DNA from: Leifsonia sp. Leaf264
GTDB lineage: Bacteria; Actinomycetota; Actinomycetes; Actinomycetales; Microbacteriaceae
Assembly (NCBI RefSeq): GCF_001422325.1
Contig: NZ_LMMR01000001.1
Coordinates: forward strand, 373,256 to 437,255
Length of the DNA: 64,000 nt
Direction of reading: 5' to 3'
Part shown: positions 50,412-58,446 of the stretch, piece by piece
Layout: each line of letters begins with the position of its first letter
How positions within the stretch are numbered: position 1 is the first letter of the stretch
Translations under genes and position numbers: made by a program
The notes under the pieces: generated by a model
What the model was told of the DNA's origin: nothing
Database searches by the model: none
Seen by the model: only the letters and a program-made list of their open reading frames with translations

Positions 50412-53400
50412 TTAGGCCTTCCGCTGGCGGCGGTACATGATGAGTGCTGCCAACATCAAGGCGGCTGCGAGCAGTGTGATGGCCCCGATCGCCGTGAGCA
50501 GCGAGCTGGCGTTGAAACCGGAGAAGGCGAAGCTTTCCATCGTGATGCCCTTGATCTTGCTCCTTTTCAGGACCGTCATCTCACTCGGGTCGTTGAAATC
50601 GCCGGCCGAGATCAGCTGGTCGTCCGGACCGTACAGGGAGCCGATCCACCGGATTGTTCCGAGCTGCGTGACGAGGACTCCGTCTGACTGGATGGTGCTC
50701 GTCTGGTCGTTTTGCAGCTGGCCGGCCGGGGCTGTGGACTCGCCCGTCACCGGGAATCTCTTGTCAGCCCAGCTCTTGTTGAAGATCGCGGAATCGGCCT
50801 GAACGGCTTCGTCGCCCTTCGGCTGCAAATAGGCGGTAAACCGGAGGTAGCTGCCTTCGGCGACCAGTCCGGTGACCGTCGCTACGTCGTAGGCGTTCTC
50901 ACCGATGTAACCCTGGGCTGCGTCAGTGACGAACGTGGGGAAAGCGACCTGCGTGGTCTCGTCTGGGTTGCCGCACTCACCGACGTGAACGACGGTGCCG
51001 TCGACGGACGCCACCTCCTGCCAGTAGATGGTGCCGACGTCGGTGCGCAGCACGTTGAAGTCCTCGGACGTGCCTTTGCGGTCACCCTCGTCGGTGAAGT
51101 GCTGCAGATCCCTGGACTGATAGATGCGGTTGTTGTCTCTGCAGACCGGGGTGATCGGTGTGGTCTCGTCGTTGTCGTCCTTCGTCGGCTGCAGGTATCC
51201 GTTGTACTGGATGTTCAATCCTTCGGGAGGGAGGAACCCGTCCACCTTCACCTGGTCGCGGACAGTGGACAGCGGAGTGGCGAACGGCTCAGCGGTCGTC
51301 GTGACCGTCGGCAAGGTCAGCTTGGACGCCTCGTCCGGGTTCTGGCCGCAGACGTCCTGCCAGACCTGCACTGTCCCGATGTGGGCGGTGGCCACCCAGA
51401 GGATGGTGACGTCGTTCGCGCCTTCGCCGACGTCGGACATCAGCACCTCGAACTGTTCGGACAGTGCGTCGCCGGCCTCAGCGAGGTGGGTGGGAGCAGT
51501 GGAGTTGTAGACACGGTTCTCCGGGAGGCACACCGGGGTGCCGTCGCCGGCCGGATCCTGACGGAAGCCCTCGAAGGTCAGGTCGATTCCTTCGCTGCGG
51601 AGGAACCCGGTGACGGTGGCGGTGTCAGTCACAGTGGAGCCGGGAACTGACCGGTCGAGTGCGTCGGTGATGATCACGGGAGTTAAAACCAACGTCGACT
51701 CATCTGGGTCGGAGCCGCATGTGTCCTGCCACACCTGGATCCCGCCGATCGTGGCTGTCGCCACCCACAGCAGAGTGCCGGCGTGAGTCATGTCGAGGTT
51801 GAACGTTTCCGATGTGGCCGGGCCCGCAGCAGTCAGGCGCGTTGGAGAAGAGCTCAGAAGCACCCGGTTCTCCGGAGAGCAGACAGGTGCGACAGCATCC
51901 TCGGGCTGGTTGAAGGCCTCAAAAGTGACGTCGACGCCGACTGCTGGCACGTATCCATCCACGGTCACCCTGTCAGCGGCGGTGGAGCCGGGTGTGGACT
52001 CATCCGTCGCATCCGTCTTGAAGGTCGGAACCGACACACGAACACTCTCGGCCGGGACTCCGCAGTCGTCCTGCCATATCTGAACTCCGCCGATCTTCGA
52101 GGTCGCCACAAACGTGATGGTCCCGGCATCTGCCATGGTCAGGGGCATCTCCGCAGTTGTCACCGTTCCTGCCGTGATCACCCGCATGATGGGTGACGAC
52201 CAGGCCAGGGTGGACGCGCTGCATACGGGCGAAGCCGGGTCGATCCGGAATGCCTGTACGGTGACTTCGATCCCTGCAGCGGGAACGAATCCGACCACCT
52301 GCACCAGGTCGCTGACGGAGGTTCCGGGTGTCGTCTCGGCCGTTGACGCGGTTGTGGCGAATGTTGGGACCGTGACTTTTGTCACTTCGCTGGGCGAGCC
52401 GCATGGCTCCGTCCACACCGGGGTGCCCTCGACGCGGACTTCGGCTTGCCAAACGACACGCGTGTTCACATGTGCCATCGTCAGCGGGAGCGCGGCCGAA
52501 CTCTTCGATTTCGATCCGACGGTCAGCCATCCGCTCTGCGTGAGACGGTTCGCCGCGCTGCAGGTGAGGGCGCCCGCAGGCGGGTTCTTGAATGAGCTGA
52601 ACCGGACTGTCGTTTGGGAAGGGACGGCGATGCCGTCAGTGACCAGGGTGTCGGTGATCGAGGTGCCGGGCGTTGTCTGGGCGGCCGATGTTTCGGTGTG
52701 CCATTTCGGGAGGACCAGCTGGGACTCGCCAGGGATCCAGGCGTCGTCTCGCCATGAATACGACCCGGGAAGGTAAGTCTGCGTGAGCGCGGCTTGGTCA
52801 GTTCGTTGTATGCGCCACACCCACGTGTAGTAACCGTCTGCTGCCACCGCCGGCATCTCGGCGGTATAAGCCTTAGTTGGTCCGTCAGCGAGTGATGTCG
52901 TCAGCGTGGTCGTCGCAGCCACCGGCCATGACGGTTTGACTGTCGCCATGCGGGCAGGCTGGGTTGCAAGCGGCCCGTACAGAGTGCCGGTCGCTTCGAC
53001 CGGAATGTATCGGCCGTCCACGAGTCGGCGCCACGGATCGCTGCCCGCAGCTGTCGAGAATGTCAGGCGGTCAACGGGCTTTTCCCCGGCGTCCAAGAAT
53101 CGTGTCGACACCTGCGTGGAAATGACCGGTGAGAAGACGCCTGCGATTTCATCGGGGTCAGAGACCGTCATCTTCCACGTAACTGGCGTCGCGCCTGTTC
53201 CAGAGATGAGGCGTTGCTGGCTGCCGGTGTATGCAACCTTGATTTCCTGGTCGTAGCCTCCTGCGGCACCCACATTGACTGTCGTGGCGACGTTGAAATG
53301 TGTTTGGCCGTCAGCCGGCTTGCCTTTGATTGAGAACGTGCCCGGGCCGCTGATCGCACGGCTCGTCGACCCGGAGTCCGTGAACACCGCGTTCGAGAGA

Positions 53401-54083
53401 GTCAGGGTGCCGGTCATGGCGGCGGGTGCATAGGCAACACTGACCGTGCCCGAGTAGTTGGTCTTGTGGGCGATCGAGTAGGTGATGGAACCGCTCGGGC
53501 TCCCGGTCACGCCATCCGCCCAGTGATTGCTCATGTCATCCCAGATGGTCTGCAGCCTGGCGTTGATGCCGTGACCGTCCGCGTCAACGTAATGCTGTGC
53601 CCCGGCCAACGAACCGCCGGGGTATGCCCAGTTGGCGCTCGTGAACCCGTAGACGGCCGCTGAAACAGCTGCTGCCTGTACTGGGTCGGCGGTCTGACCG
53701 TATTTGCCCAGGATGAAATTCAGCCGGCGGATGTCGTCGCCGCCGACAGCGCGGGTTCCAGTGGTGGCGTCGAGCGTGGAGATCGAGCTGTTGCCGCCCG
53801 TCGAGCCCGAAGGCCAGTCGAGCTGGACGTCAGCACAGTACCCACGGGTCCCGTCCGGCAGGACGTAGTTGCCAAGGAAGCCTCCAGCTGGTGTCTGGTC
53901 TTCGAAACCGGCCCCGGTCGTCGCAGCCGACGCAGGAACCGTCACGGCGACAATGCCGGCGATCAGAGAAGTGACGACGGCGGCCCCGGCCCAGCGCGCG
54001 ACCCGCTTGCGCGGCGGCAGGGCGGTTGCGACATGGGCCGCTTGTGATGTGCGAGCGTTTCTACGCCCCAAGAAAAGGTTCAT
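50412..54083 (-). CDS. Large repeat-rich surface protein with C-terminal membrane anchor
   Basis: 1223 residues from ATG 54083, with GGGAG upstream. A long signal peptide (residues 1-57, ending VTVPASAAT) is followed by an N-terminal domain with GYCADV near residue 80 and DPVQAAAVSAAVYGF, resembling the Cys-Gln thioester domain of Gram-positive adhesins. From about residue 470 there are six repeats of 110-120 residues, each opening with a TPGTS/TPGST-like turn, then DGFVP-type strands, and ending in WQDxCGxPxE (for example IWQDDCGVPAE, VWQDTCGSDPDE). The C-terminus is a single membrane helix plus RRQRKA, without an LPXTG or LAXTG signal. It is probably a surface stalk for mating-pair contact or attachment. 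Confidence 0.72.
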   Translation of the reverse strand: MNLFLGRRNARTSQAAHVATALPPRKRVARWAGAAVVTSLIAGIVAVTVPASAATTGAGFEDQTPAGGFLGNYVLPDGTRGYCADVQLDWPSGSTGGNSSISTLDATTGTRAVGGDDIRRLNFILGKYGQTADPVQAAAVSAAVYGFTSANWAYPGGSLAGAQHYVDADGHGINARLQTIWDDMSNHWADGVTGSPSGSITYSIAHKTNYSGTVSVAYAPAAMTGTLTLSNAVFTDSGSTSRAISGPGTFSIKGKPADGQTHFNVATTVNVGAAGGYDQEIKVAYTGSQQRLISGTGATPVTWKMTVSDPDEIAGVFSPVISTQVSTRFLDAGEKPVDRLTFSTAAGSDPWRRLVDGRYIPVEATGTLYGPLATQPARMATVKPSWPVAATTTLTTSLADGPTKAYTAEMPAVAADGYYTWVWRIQRTDQAALTQTYLPGSYSWRDDAWIPGESQLVLPKWHTETSAAQTTPGTSITDTLVTDGIAVPSQTTVRFSSFKNPPAGALTCSAANRLTQSGWLTVGSKSKSSAALPLTMAHVNTRVVWQAEVRVEGTPVWTEPCGSPSEVTKVTVPTFATTASTAETTPGTSVSDLVQVVGFVPAAGIEVTVQAFRIDPASPVCSASTLAWSSPIMRVITAGTVTTAEMPLTMADAGTITFVATSKIGGVQIWQDDCGVPAESVRVSVPTFKTDATDESTPGSTAADRVTVDGYVPAVGVDVTFEAFNQPEDAVAPVCSPENRVLLSSSPTRLTAAGPATSETFNLDMTHAGTLLWVATATIGGIQVWQDTCGSDPDESTLVLTPVIITDALDRSVPGSTVTDTATVTGFLRSEGIDLTFEGFRQDPAGDGTPVCLPENRVYNSTAPTHLAEAGDALSEQFEVLMSDVGEGANDVTILWVATAHIGTVQVWQDVCGQNPDEASKLTLPTVTTTAEPFATPLSTVRDQVKVDGFLPPEGLNIQYNGYLQPTKDDNDETTPITPVCRDNNRIYQSRDLQHFTDEGDRKGTSEDFNVLRTDVGTIYWQEVASVDGTVVHVGECGNPDETTQVAFPTFVTDAAQGYIGENAYDVATVTGLVAEGSYLRFTAYLQPKGDEAVQADSAIFNKSWADKRFPVTGESTAPAGQLQNDQTSTIQSDGVLVTQLGTIRWIGSLYGPDDQLISAGDFNDPSEMTVLKRSKIKGITMESFAFSGFNASSLLTAIGAITLLAAALMLAALIMYRRQRKA

Positions 54084-54135
54084 TTGAGTCTCCCAACCCG
54101 CTGTCCACGACAGTGCGGACAGCCTCATGGAGGAG

Positions 54136-54148
54136 ACATGTGGCGAAA
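54136..54148 (-). promoter_or_regulatory. Backbone motif, TTTCGCCACATGT form
   Basis: 52 nt upstream of ATG 54083. Confidence 0.52.
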
Positions 54149-54204
54149 ATCAGGATCGAAGCGGCCTCGCGTCGAATTGGCGACGATTTACTGGTCTTTG
54201 TGGC

Positions 54205-54834
54205 CTAGAAGATCGCGCAGTAGAAGTAGTGAACCGTGCCGTCGTCATCGATCAGGTAGTCCCATGGCAGGGTGAGAGTTGACACCGACGTCCCACCTGC
54301 GCCCGGGTTGTGAGAGCCCTCTTCAACCATGCCCTGGCCGCCGCACCCTGGCAGGTAGGCGGAGTTCGTCTGAACTTTGACGCCATTGTGCGGCGCTGGA
54401 GCGGGAACTGGAGCCGGAGCTGGCGCAGGAGCGGGAGCTGGCGCAGGCGCAGGAGCAGGAGCCGGTGCAGGTGCAGGAGCTGGAGCCGGTGCAGGAGCTG
54501 GAGCCGGTGCAGGAGCTGGAGCCGGTGCAGGAGCCGGTGCGTCCACGACCGGAGCCGGAGCCGCCTTCGACACCGCTTCGGGTGCCGCCGCTGGCGGCTT
54601 CTTGACCCGCGTAGCCGGCGCACCGCCGCCCCTGCCATCCGGCTCGACCTTCTGCGCGCGTGCCCGTGCGTCGGCCGCGGCAACCTTCTCTGCATGCCAG
54701 TCGGTGGCGCTGGCCGAGGCTGCCGGGTCCGGCTCAGCGTTCGGCGTGATGGTTAGCGGCACGGCGATGGCCGCGGCAACGGCCAGAGCGGCGATGCTCC
54801 TGGTGACTGCCTTGGTTCGAGTGGTGAGCTTCAT
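54205..54834 (-). CDS. Secreted Ala-Pro rod protein
   Basis: 209 residues from ATG 54834, preceded by the GGAACCCAC leader. A signal peptide or uncleaved N-terminal helix (SIAALAVAAAIAVPLTITP) is followed by a charged region, then an almost perfect Ala-Pro alternation from about residue 96 to 147, and a C-terminal domain of about 55 residues with two Cys (LPGCGGQGM and HYFYCAIF). Alternating AP tracts form stiff extended rods that span the cell wall. It may present the C-terminal domain outside the peptidoglycan. The tract is encoded by short tandem DNA repeats and may vary in length. Confidence 0.7.
   Translation of the reverse strand: MKLTTRTKAVTRSIAALAVAAAIAVPLTITPNAEPDPAASASATDWHAEKVAAADARARAQKVEPDGRGGGAPATRVKKPPAAAPEAVSKAAPAPVVDAPAPAPAPAPAPAPAPAPAPAPAPAPAPAPAPAPAPAPAPAPAPVPAPAPHNGVKVQTNSAYLPGCGGQGMVEEGSHNPGAGGTSVSTLTLPWDYLIDDDGTVHYFYCAIF
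54400..54545 (-). repeat. Minisatellite encoding the Ala-Pro tract
   Basis: Six-base GCnGGn steps arranged in places as an 18-bp unit (GGTGCAGGAGCTGGAGCC on the plus strand, at least three times between about 54470 and 54535). In-frame slippage would change rod length without breaking the frame. Confidence 0.7.
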
Positions 54835-54974
54835 AGTGTGGGTTCCAATCCGTTCGCTTCGGTCCCCTGGTCGTCTAGCTGCTCGAATGTCTCCTCGGTC
54901 GTCGGTTTCGCATCCTGTTGGTTTCGTATGGCGGCTGGTGAGCCAGGGGCGAGAACCATGGGCTCTCGAATGCA

Positions 54975-54985
54975 TCATGCGCGGC
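54975..54985 (-). promoter_or_regulatory. Backbone motif, GCCGCGCATGA form
   Basis: First of three clustered copies upstream of the Ala-Pro gene, about 140 nt before ATG 54834; next to the hairpin at 54989-55006. Confidence 0.5.
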
Positions 54986-55012
54986 ACGCGTCAACTTCTG
55001 TTGACGAGAGAG

Positions 55013-55028
55013 CCGCACACGTGTGCGG
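55013..55028. promoter_or_regulatory. Fully palindromic backbone motif, CCGCACACGTGTGCGG
   Basis: A perfect 16-bp palindrome made of two copies of the CCGCACAC half. It shows that the recurrent motif can be a dyad, as expected for a homodimeric DNA-binding protein. Confidence 0.62.
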
Positions 55029-55031
55029 GAG

Positions 55032-55044
55032 ACATGTGGCGAAA
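55032..55044 (-). promoter_or_regulatory. Backbone motif, TTTCGCCACATGT form
   Basis: Three bases from the palindrome and identical to 48933 and 54136. All three motif subtypes occur together only here. Confidence 0.52.
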
Positions 55045-55146
55045 GCGACAGGCCGCGACTCCGGATCGAATTCGGCACTGCCGCGCATGAGATCGGCGAC
55101 TGAGACCGAACTGCAATGCACTACCTTGTGCACAGACCCGTAAGAT

Positions 55147-55168
55147 GTACATGACGTACTTCACGTAC
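55147..55168. promoter_or_regulatory. Triple GTAC operator of the toxin-antitoxin pair
   Basis: GTAC occurs at 55147, 55156 and 55165, exactly nine bases apart, just upstream of the antitoxin GGAGG. Regular short palindromes at this place fit cooperative autoregulation by the antitoxin. Confidence 0.6.
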
Positions 55169-55182
55169 GCAACGGAGGAAAA

Positions 55183-55602
55183 ATGTCACTCGTAGCCGAC
55201 TACGGCTCATTCACTGATGCGCGCAACCATCTAAAGGACGTGCTCGACGCCACCGCGCGAGGTCGCACAGTCACAGTTCGTCGCGACGAACAGCTCACCG
55301 CCGTGCTGCCAGCCGAAAAGCTCCGCACGTTCTTCTTCCGCACAGTGTCGCCACGGGTTGAGGTATTCAAGGAAGGCGAGGTGGTCGTCGCCCTGATGAA
55401 GGATCGACCGTTCGTCTCCGAAGGATCTGACGTGAACGAGGCGCTCGACGATCTTGCTCTTAGCCTCCGTGAGTACGCCGAGGACTGGGAAGACCGGCTG
55501 CAGCACGCACCGAACCACGCAAATGCATGGGCGCTAGTTCAGCTCGTGAAGCTCTCCACCGACGAGCAGCTGCTCGAATGGCTCGACCACGGCGGTGAGT
55601 GA
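55183..55602 (+). CDS. Type II antitoxin, Phd/YefM-like N-terminus
   Basis: 139 residues from ATG 55183 with GGAGG upstream. The start LVADYGSFTDARNHLKDVLDATARG then RTVTVRRDEQLTAVLPAEK follows the Phd/prevent-host-death pattern: a short strand-helix unit and the VTVRRDGxxxAVLxxxxL strand pair. It is longer than typical Phd proteins (70-90), with an added C-terminal helical half (LSLREYAEDWEDRLQHAP). Its stop overlaps the toxin start by eight bases. Three GTAC repeats upstream suggest autoregulation. Confidence 0.74.
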   Translation: MSLVADYGSFTDARNHLKDVLDATARGRTVTVRRDEQLTAVLPAEKLRTFFFRTVSPRVEVFKEGEVVVALMKDRPFVSEGSDVNEALDDLALSLREYAEDWEDRLQHAPNHANAWALVQLVKLSTDEQLLEWLDHGGE

Positions 55603-56032
55603 CCGCCATCCCGCTCCGACCCGCGAGCATCACGACCAGTTCTGCGACACCGAGAGGTGGACACTCGTGCGCGGCGCCACCGGACGCCCAGTGCAACACC
55701 ATCGCACCTACGAGCTAACGCTGTGGGACGGCCGCATCTACCGGACGCGGATCTCAAAGCCTGTTGACGGAACAACGTACGGCGCCAAAGTCTGGGGGCA
55801 CATCCTCCGCGAGCAGCTGCATGTGACTGCTGACGAGTTCTGGTCATGCGCGCAGGACGGTCTCCTACCTGATCGCGGCCAACCCGCTCCCCGCGCGGAG
55901 CGGAAGGCGGTACCTCTCCATCTCGTGCGAGCGTTGCAGGAGTTCGGGGTCAGTGAAGACGAGATCTTTGCCCTGGACCCGGCAGGCGCCGCGGAACTCC
56001 TCGCCAAGTTCTACACCGGCGACGCTCAGTAA
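55595..56032 (+). CDS. Toxin-like partner, actinobacterial cytotoxic translational repressor family
   Basis: 145 residues from GTG 55595. The order TYELTLWDGRIYRTRIS, then TTYGAKVWGHILREQLHVT, then FWSCAQDGLLPDRG, with a C-terminal PLHLVRALQEFGVSEDEIF, matches actinobacterial proteins usually annotated as cytotoxic translational repressors next to Phd-like antitoxins. I infer an RNA-targeting toxin; catalytic residues cannot be fixed. The genes overlap, as in real toxin-antitoxin pairs. It converges with the M23 gene and overlaps its end by seven bases. Confidence 0.7.
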   Translation: MSDRHPAPTREHHDQFCDTERWTLVRGATGRPVQHHRTYELTLWDGRIYRTRISKPVDGTTYGAKVWGHILREQLHVTADEFWSCAQDGLLPDRGQPAPRAERKAVPLHLVRALQEFGVSEDEIFALDPAGAAELLAKFYTGDAQ

Positions 56033-57714
56033 GCCCACAAGTCCCCGAGGCGCGGAATCACGGTCAGATCAACGCCGCGTTCCAGCAGGAACGGCACCGG
56101 GTCAACGCGCTTCCCGTCAACTGAGACGTCAATGTGGAGATGGTCGCCGGTGGAATCACCCGTGGTTCCGACGCCTCCGAGCTGCTGGCCGGCGGTGACG
56201 GCCTGACCCTTCTTCACCAGGGGCATCGACACCATGTGCAGGTACCGCATGACCGCTCCCCTGCCGTGATCGACGACCACGTAGAAGCCGAGCCCGGACG
56301 ACGGACTCGCACCGCTCGTCTCGAGCACGGTGCCGGGGGCCGCGGCAATGATCGGCGCACCCGATGGCATCGAAATATCAACCCCGTCGTGCCGGCGCGC
56401 ACCAGGTCGGATGACGTCGCCCGACGAGAACCAATCGGAGATTTTCGCGCCGGTCGCCGGGTCGAAGGGCAAGACCCAGCCGGTGGTTGCAGTCACACAG
56501 AGGGTTGGGGCGATGCCCGGCTGGGTTGTTGAGCTGAAATCCAGGTCGGCGGGCAACGGAACGGCGGTACTTGATGACCACAGGGACGCGACGATCGCCT
56601 TCGCCTGCGGCATCTGCTCCGCATAGCGAGTGGGGAACGCCGAGACCTGGACGGCTTGTGCAACGGCGCCGGCGTCACCCTGCTGCCAGTCGGGGATCGT
56701 GAAGAGCACTGAGAGGAACTTGGCTGTGGCCCACGTCGGGTCGGTGCGTTGCTCGGCAGAGCCCCAATTCGCGCGCTGTTGAAAGACGCCCAGGGAGTCG
56801 AGGTCTCCATGGTTGAGATTCGTCAGGTGGGTTTCGACGAGCCCGGTGGCTATAGCGATCTCCGCCGCACGCTGACGGGAGGCGGCCGGGACGTTCGTCG
56901 TTGCGGACTTCGTGACGCCGATGATCGTCTGGGCGATCGACGTTTGGTCAGCGGTCAGCGGGATGCCGTCGACGGTCGCGGGGCTGGAGGATGTCGTGCA
57001 CCGCACCACCTCACCGAGCGCGTAGCTGAGGGCCGTCGCGAACGTCCGCTCAGCATCTGTCTGCGAGAGCCCGACACCAACGAGGGCCGTCACCCACACC
57101 TCCTTCACACGCTGGGCTGCAGCAATACCCGCTGAATCTTGATCAGCCTCGAATCCGCCGTCCGCCGAGATCAGGTGCCCGGCAAGCAGGTTCTGCGAAG
57201 TGCTATCGCTCCCGCCCTCGGCCAGCTTGTCAGCGAGGGCCTCGAGCTGGACCTCAGGGTGCTGCTGGCGGAGCGCTGCGACAATCGCCACCGGCAGTTT
57301 CGCGTCCGATGCTTCGTTGAATACAGACCCGAACTCGTCCGAGGTCATGCCGCTGGCCAGCACCGACTCGGTCTGCGCGCCGTCGACCGCCGAGGTCAGC
57401 GACGACGTCGCGAGGACGGGCAGGAGGACGGCCGCGGTCAACGGAATAGCGGTGACACCGACGGTCAGAGCTACGACCCAGATCGCCCACTTCCGAAAAA
57501 CCCGGTTCGTGGCCACGGTCTTGAGTCCGGAGATGACGGCACCAGCCACATTGCCCACCGCCAGATTCCCGCCGACGCCGACCGCGAGCTCGGCGGCACC
57601 CACCACCGCACCCGGACCGAGCGGGTTGCCGTCAGCGTCGAGCTTCTCGGGGATCGCCGACGACAGGACCGGCGCCACTTTCAGCGCGGCCTTCGCAGCC
57701 TCGGCGGCAACCAT
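56026..57714 (-). CDS. Membrane-anchored M23 peptidase, conjugation-type cell-wall hydrolase
   Basis: 562 residues. One membrane helix (WAIWVVALTVGVTAIPLTAAV, about residues 77-100) precedes a helical extracellular region; around residues 270-370 a lysozyme-like domain is suggested by EIAIATGLVETHLTNLNHGDLDSLGVFQQR (read in parts), resembling the transglycosylase region of conjugation hydrolases. The C-terminal M23 domain has RRHDGVDI near 440 and GDHLHIDV near 523, the metal-binding HxxxD and HxH. Two-domain hydrolases of this kind open the wall for Gram-positive type IV secretion. Six nt separate it from the upstream gene. Confidence 0.82.
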   Translation of the reverse strand: MVAAEAAKAALKVAPVLSSAIPEKLDADGNPLGPGAVVGAAELAVGVGGNLAVGNVAGAVISGLKTVATNRVFRKWAIWVVALTVGVTAIPLTAAVLLPVLATSSLTSAVDGAQTESVLASGMTSDEFGSVFNEASDAKLPVAIVAALRQQHPEVQLEALADKLAEGGSDSTSQNLLAGHLISADGGFEADQDSAGIAAAQRVKEVWVTALVGVGLSQTDAERTFATALSYALGEVVRCTTSSSPATVDGIPLTADQTSIAQTIIGVTKSATTNVPAASRQRAAEIAIATGLVETHLTNLNHGDLDSLGVFQQRANWGSAEQRTDPTWATAKFLSVLFTIPDWQQGDAGAVAQAVQVSAFPTRYAEQMPQAKAIVASLWSSSTAVPLPADLDFSSTTQPGIAPTLCVTATTGWVLPFDPATGAKISDWFSSGDVIRPGARRHDGVDISMPSGAPIIAAAPGTVLETSGASPSSGLGFYVVVDHGRGAVMRYLHMVSMPLVKKGQAVTAGQQLGGVGTTGDSTGDHLHIDVSVDGKRVDPVPFLLERGVDLTVIPRLGDLWAY

Positions 57715-57720
57715 CTCTGA

Positions 57721-58365
57721 CTAGCCGTTCAGTAGCTGCGCTGCGCACACCTCAGGGGTCTCCCCCGCGAGCTGCGACCCGGCCACCTGTTCGGACTCGT
57801 CAGTCACCAACTCGACGGCCGTTTCCAGATCGACGCCCTGCGAAACGAGGTGAAGGGCGACATAGGACGCGAAATGATACGCGTCCGGGTTCCATGCCAC
57901 GGCGTTCTCCGCCAGGTCGAGCATGAACCCGGCGCGGTGCACCAGCAGGTGCTGCCACTCGGGTGTCCACGGAGTTTCGGCGCCAGGCGTCTCACGCACA
58001 TAGGTCTGCGCGTCCGCGGAGAATCCGACGATCATCGCCACGAGCTCGACGTCTGACTCCGGGTCGACAGAATCCCACCTGGTTGCCTCCGCTGGGATCT
58101 CGACTGGCAGGCCGTCGACGGTCGTCGTCAGAGAGTAGACGCCACGGAACTGGCCGTCCACACCATTCTCAGGTGCCAGCCCCCATTCGACGCGCGTCCC
58201 GAAATTCTCGGCGAGGTACGGGCCGAGGAGCGGTGGGAGGGTCGGGAGCGTCGCCAGCGTCTGATTGACGCGCGCCTCCGAATAGGCCTGCGTCGCGGCC
58301 GGGTTCGCAGCCAGCCATTCGGCGGCAGCCTGGGGCTTGAAGTCGAGGACTTCGTTGATGCTCAT
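57721..58365 (-). CDS. Hypothetical protein in the secretion operon
   Basis: 214 residues from ATG 58365 with CGGAGAA upstream. Acidic, soluble, no signal peptide. Predicted alpha/beta (EWLAANPAATQAYSEARVNQ; VELVAMIVGFSADAQTYVRE). Not recognised. It lies between a VirB6-like and an M23 gene on one probable transcript, so a cytosolic accessory of the secretion machine is possible. Motif at 58401 is 35 nt upstream. Confidence 0.58.
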   Translation of the reverse strand: MSINEVLDFKPQAAAEWLAANPAATQAYSEARVNQTLATLPTLPPLLGPYLAENFGTRVEWGLAPENGVDGQFRGVYSLTTTVDGLPVEIPAEATRWDSVDPESDVELVAMIVGFSADAQTYVRETPGAETPWTPEWQHLLVHRAGFMLDLAENAVAWNPDAYHFASYVALHLVSQGVDLETAVELVTDESEQVAGSQLAGETPEVCAAQLLNG

Positions 58366-58400
58366 GGGTGAATTCTCCGTTCGGTAGGTGGATCTACACC

Positions 58401-58414
58401 TATATGTGGGCGGC
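58401..58414 (-). promoter_or_regulatory. Backbone motif, GCCGCCCACATATA form
   Basis: 35 nt upstream of ATG 58365. The following GGTGTA is shared with the copy at 13641. Confidence 0.52.
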
Positions 58415-58446
58415 GCCCGGTGTTGTCCGCGGGCGCCGCCCTCATG

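Larger units (their letters stand above)
54835..55182. other. Divergent regulatory gap of about 350 bases
   Basis: Between the Ala-Pro gene and the toxin-antitoxin pair. It holds three backbone motifs (54975, 55013, 55032), a hairpin CGTCAAC-ttct-GTTGACG (54989-55006) and the toxin-antitoxin operator (55147-55168). Confidence 0.6.

Noticed and set aside
54400-54545. CRISPR-like repeat array
   Set aside because: The short repeats encode a continuous Ala-Pro tract in frame and have no unique spacers. No CRISPR array or Cas gene was seen anywhere in the window.
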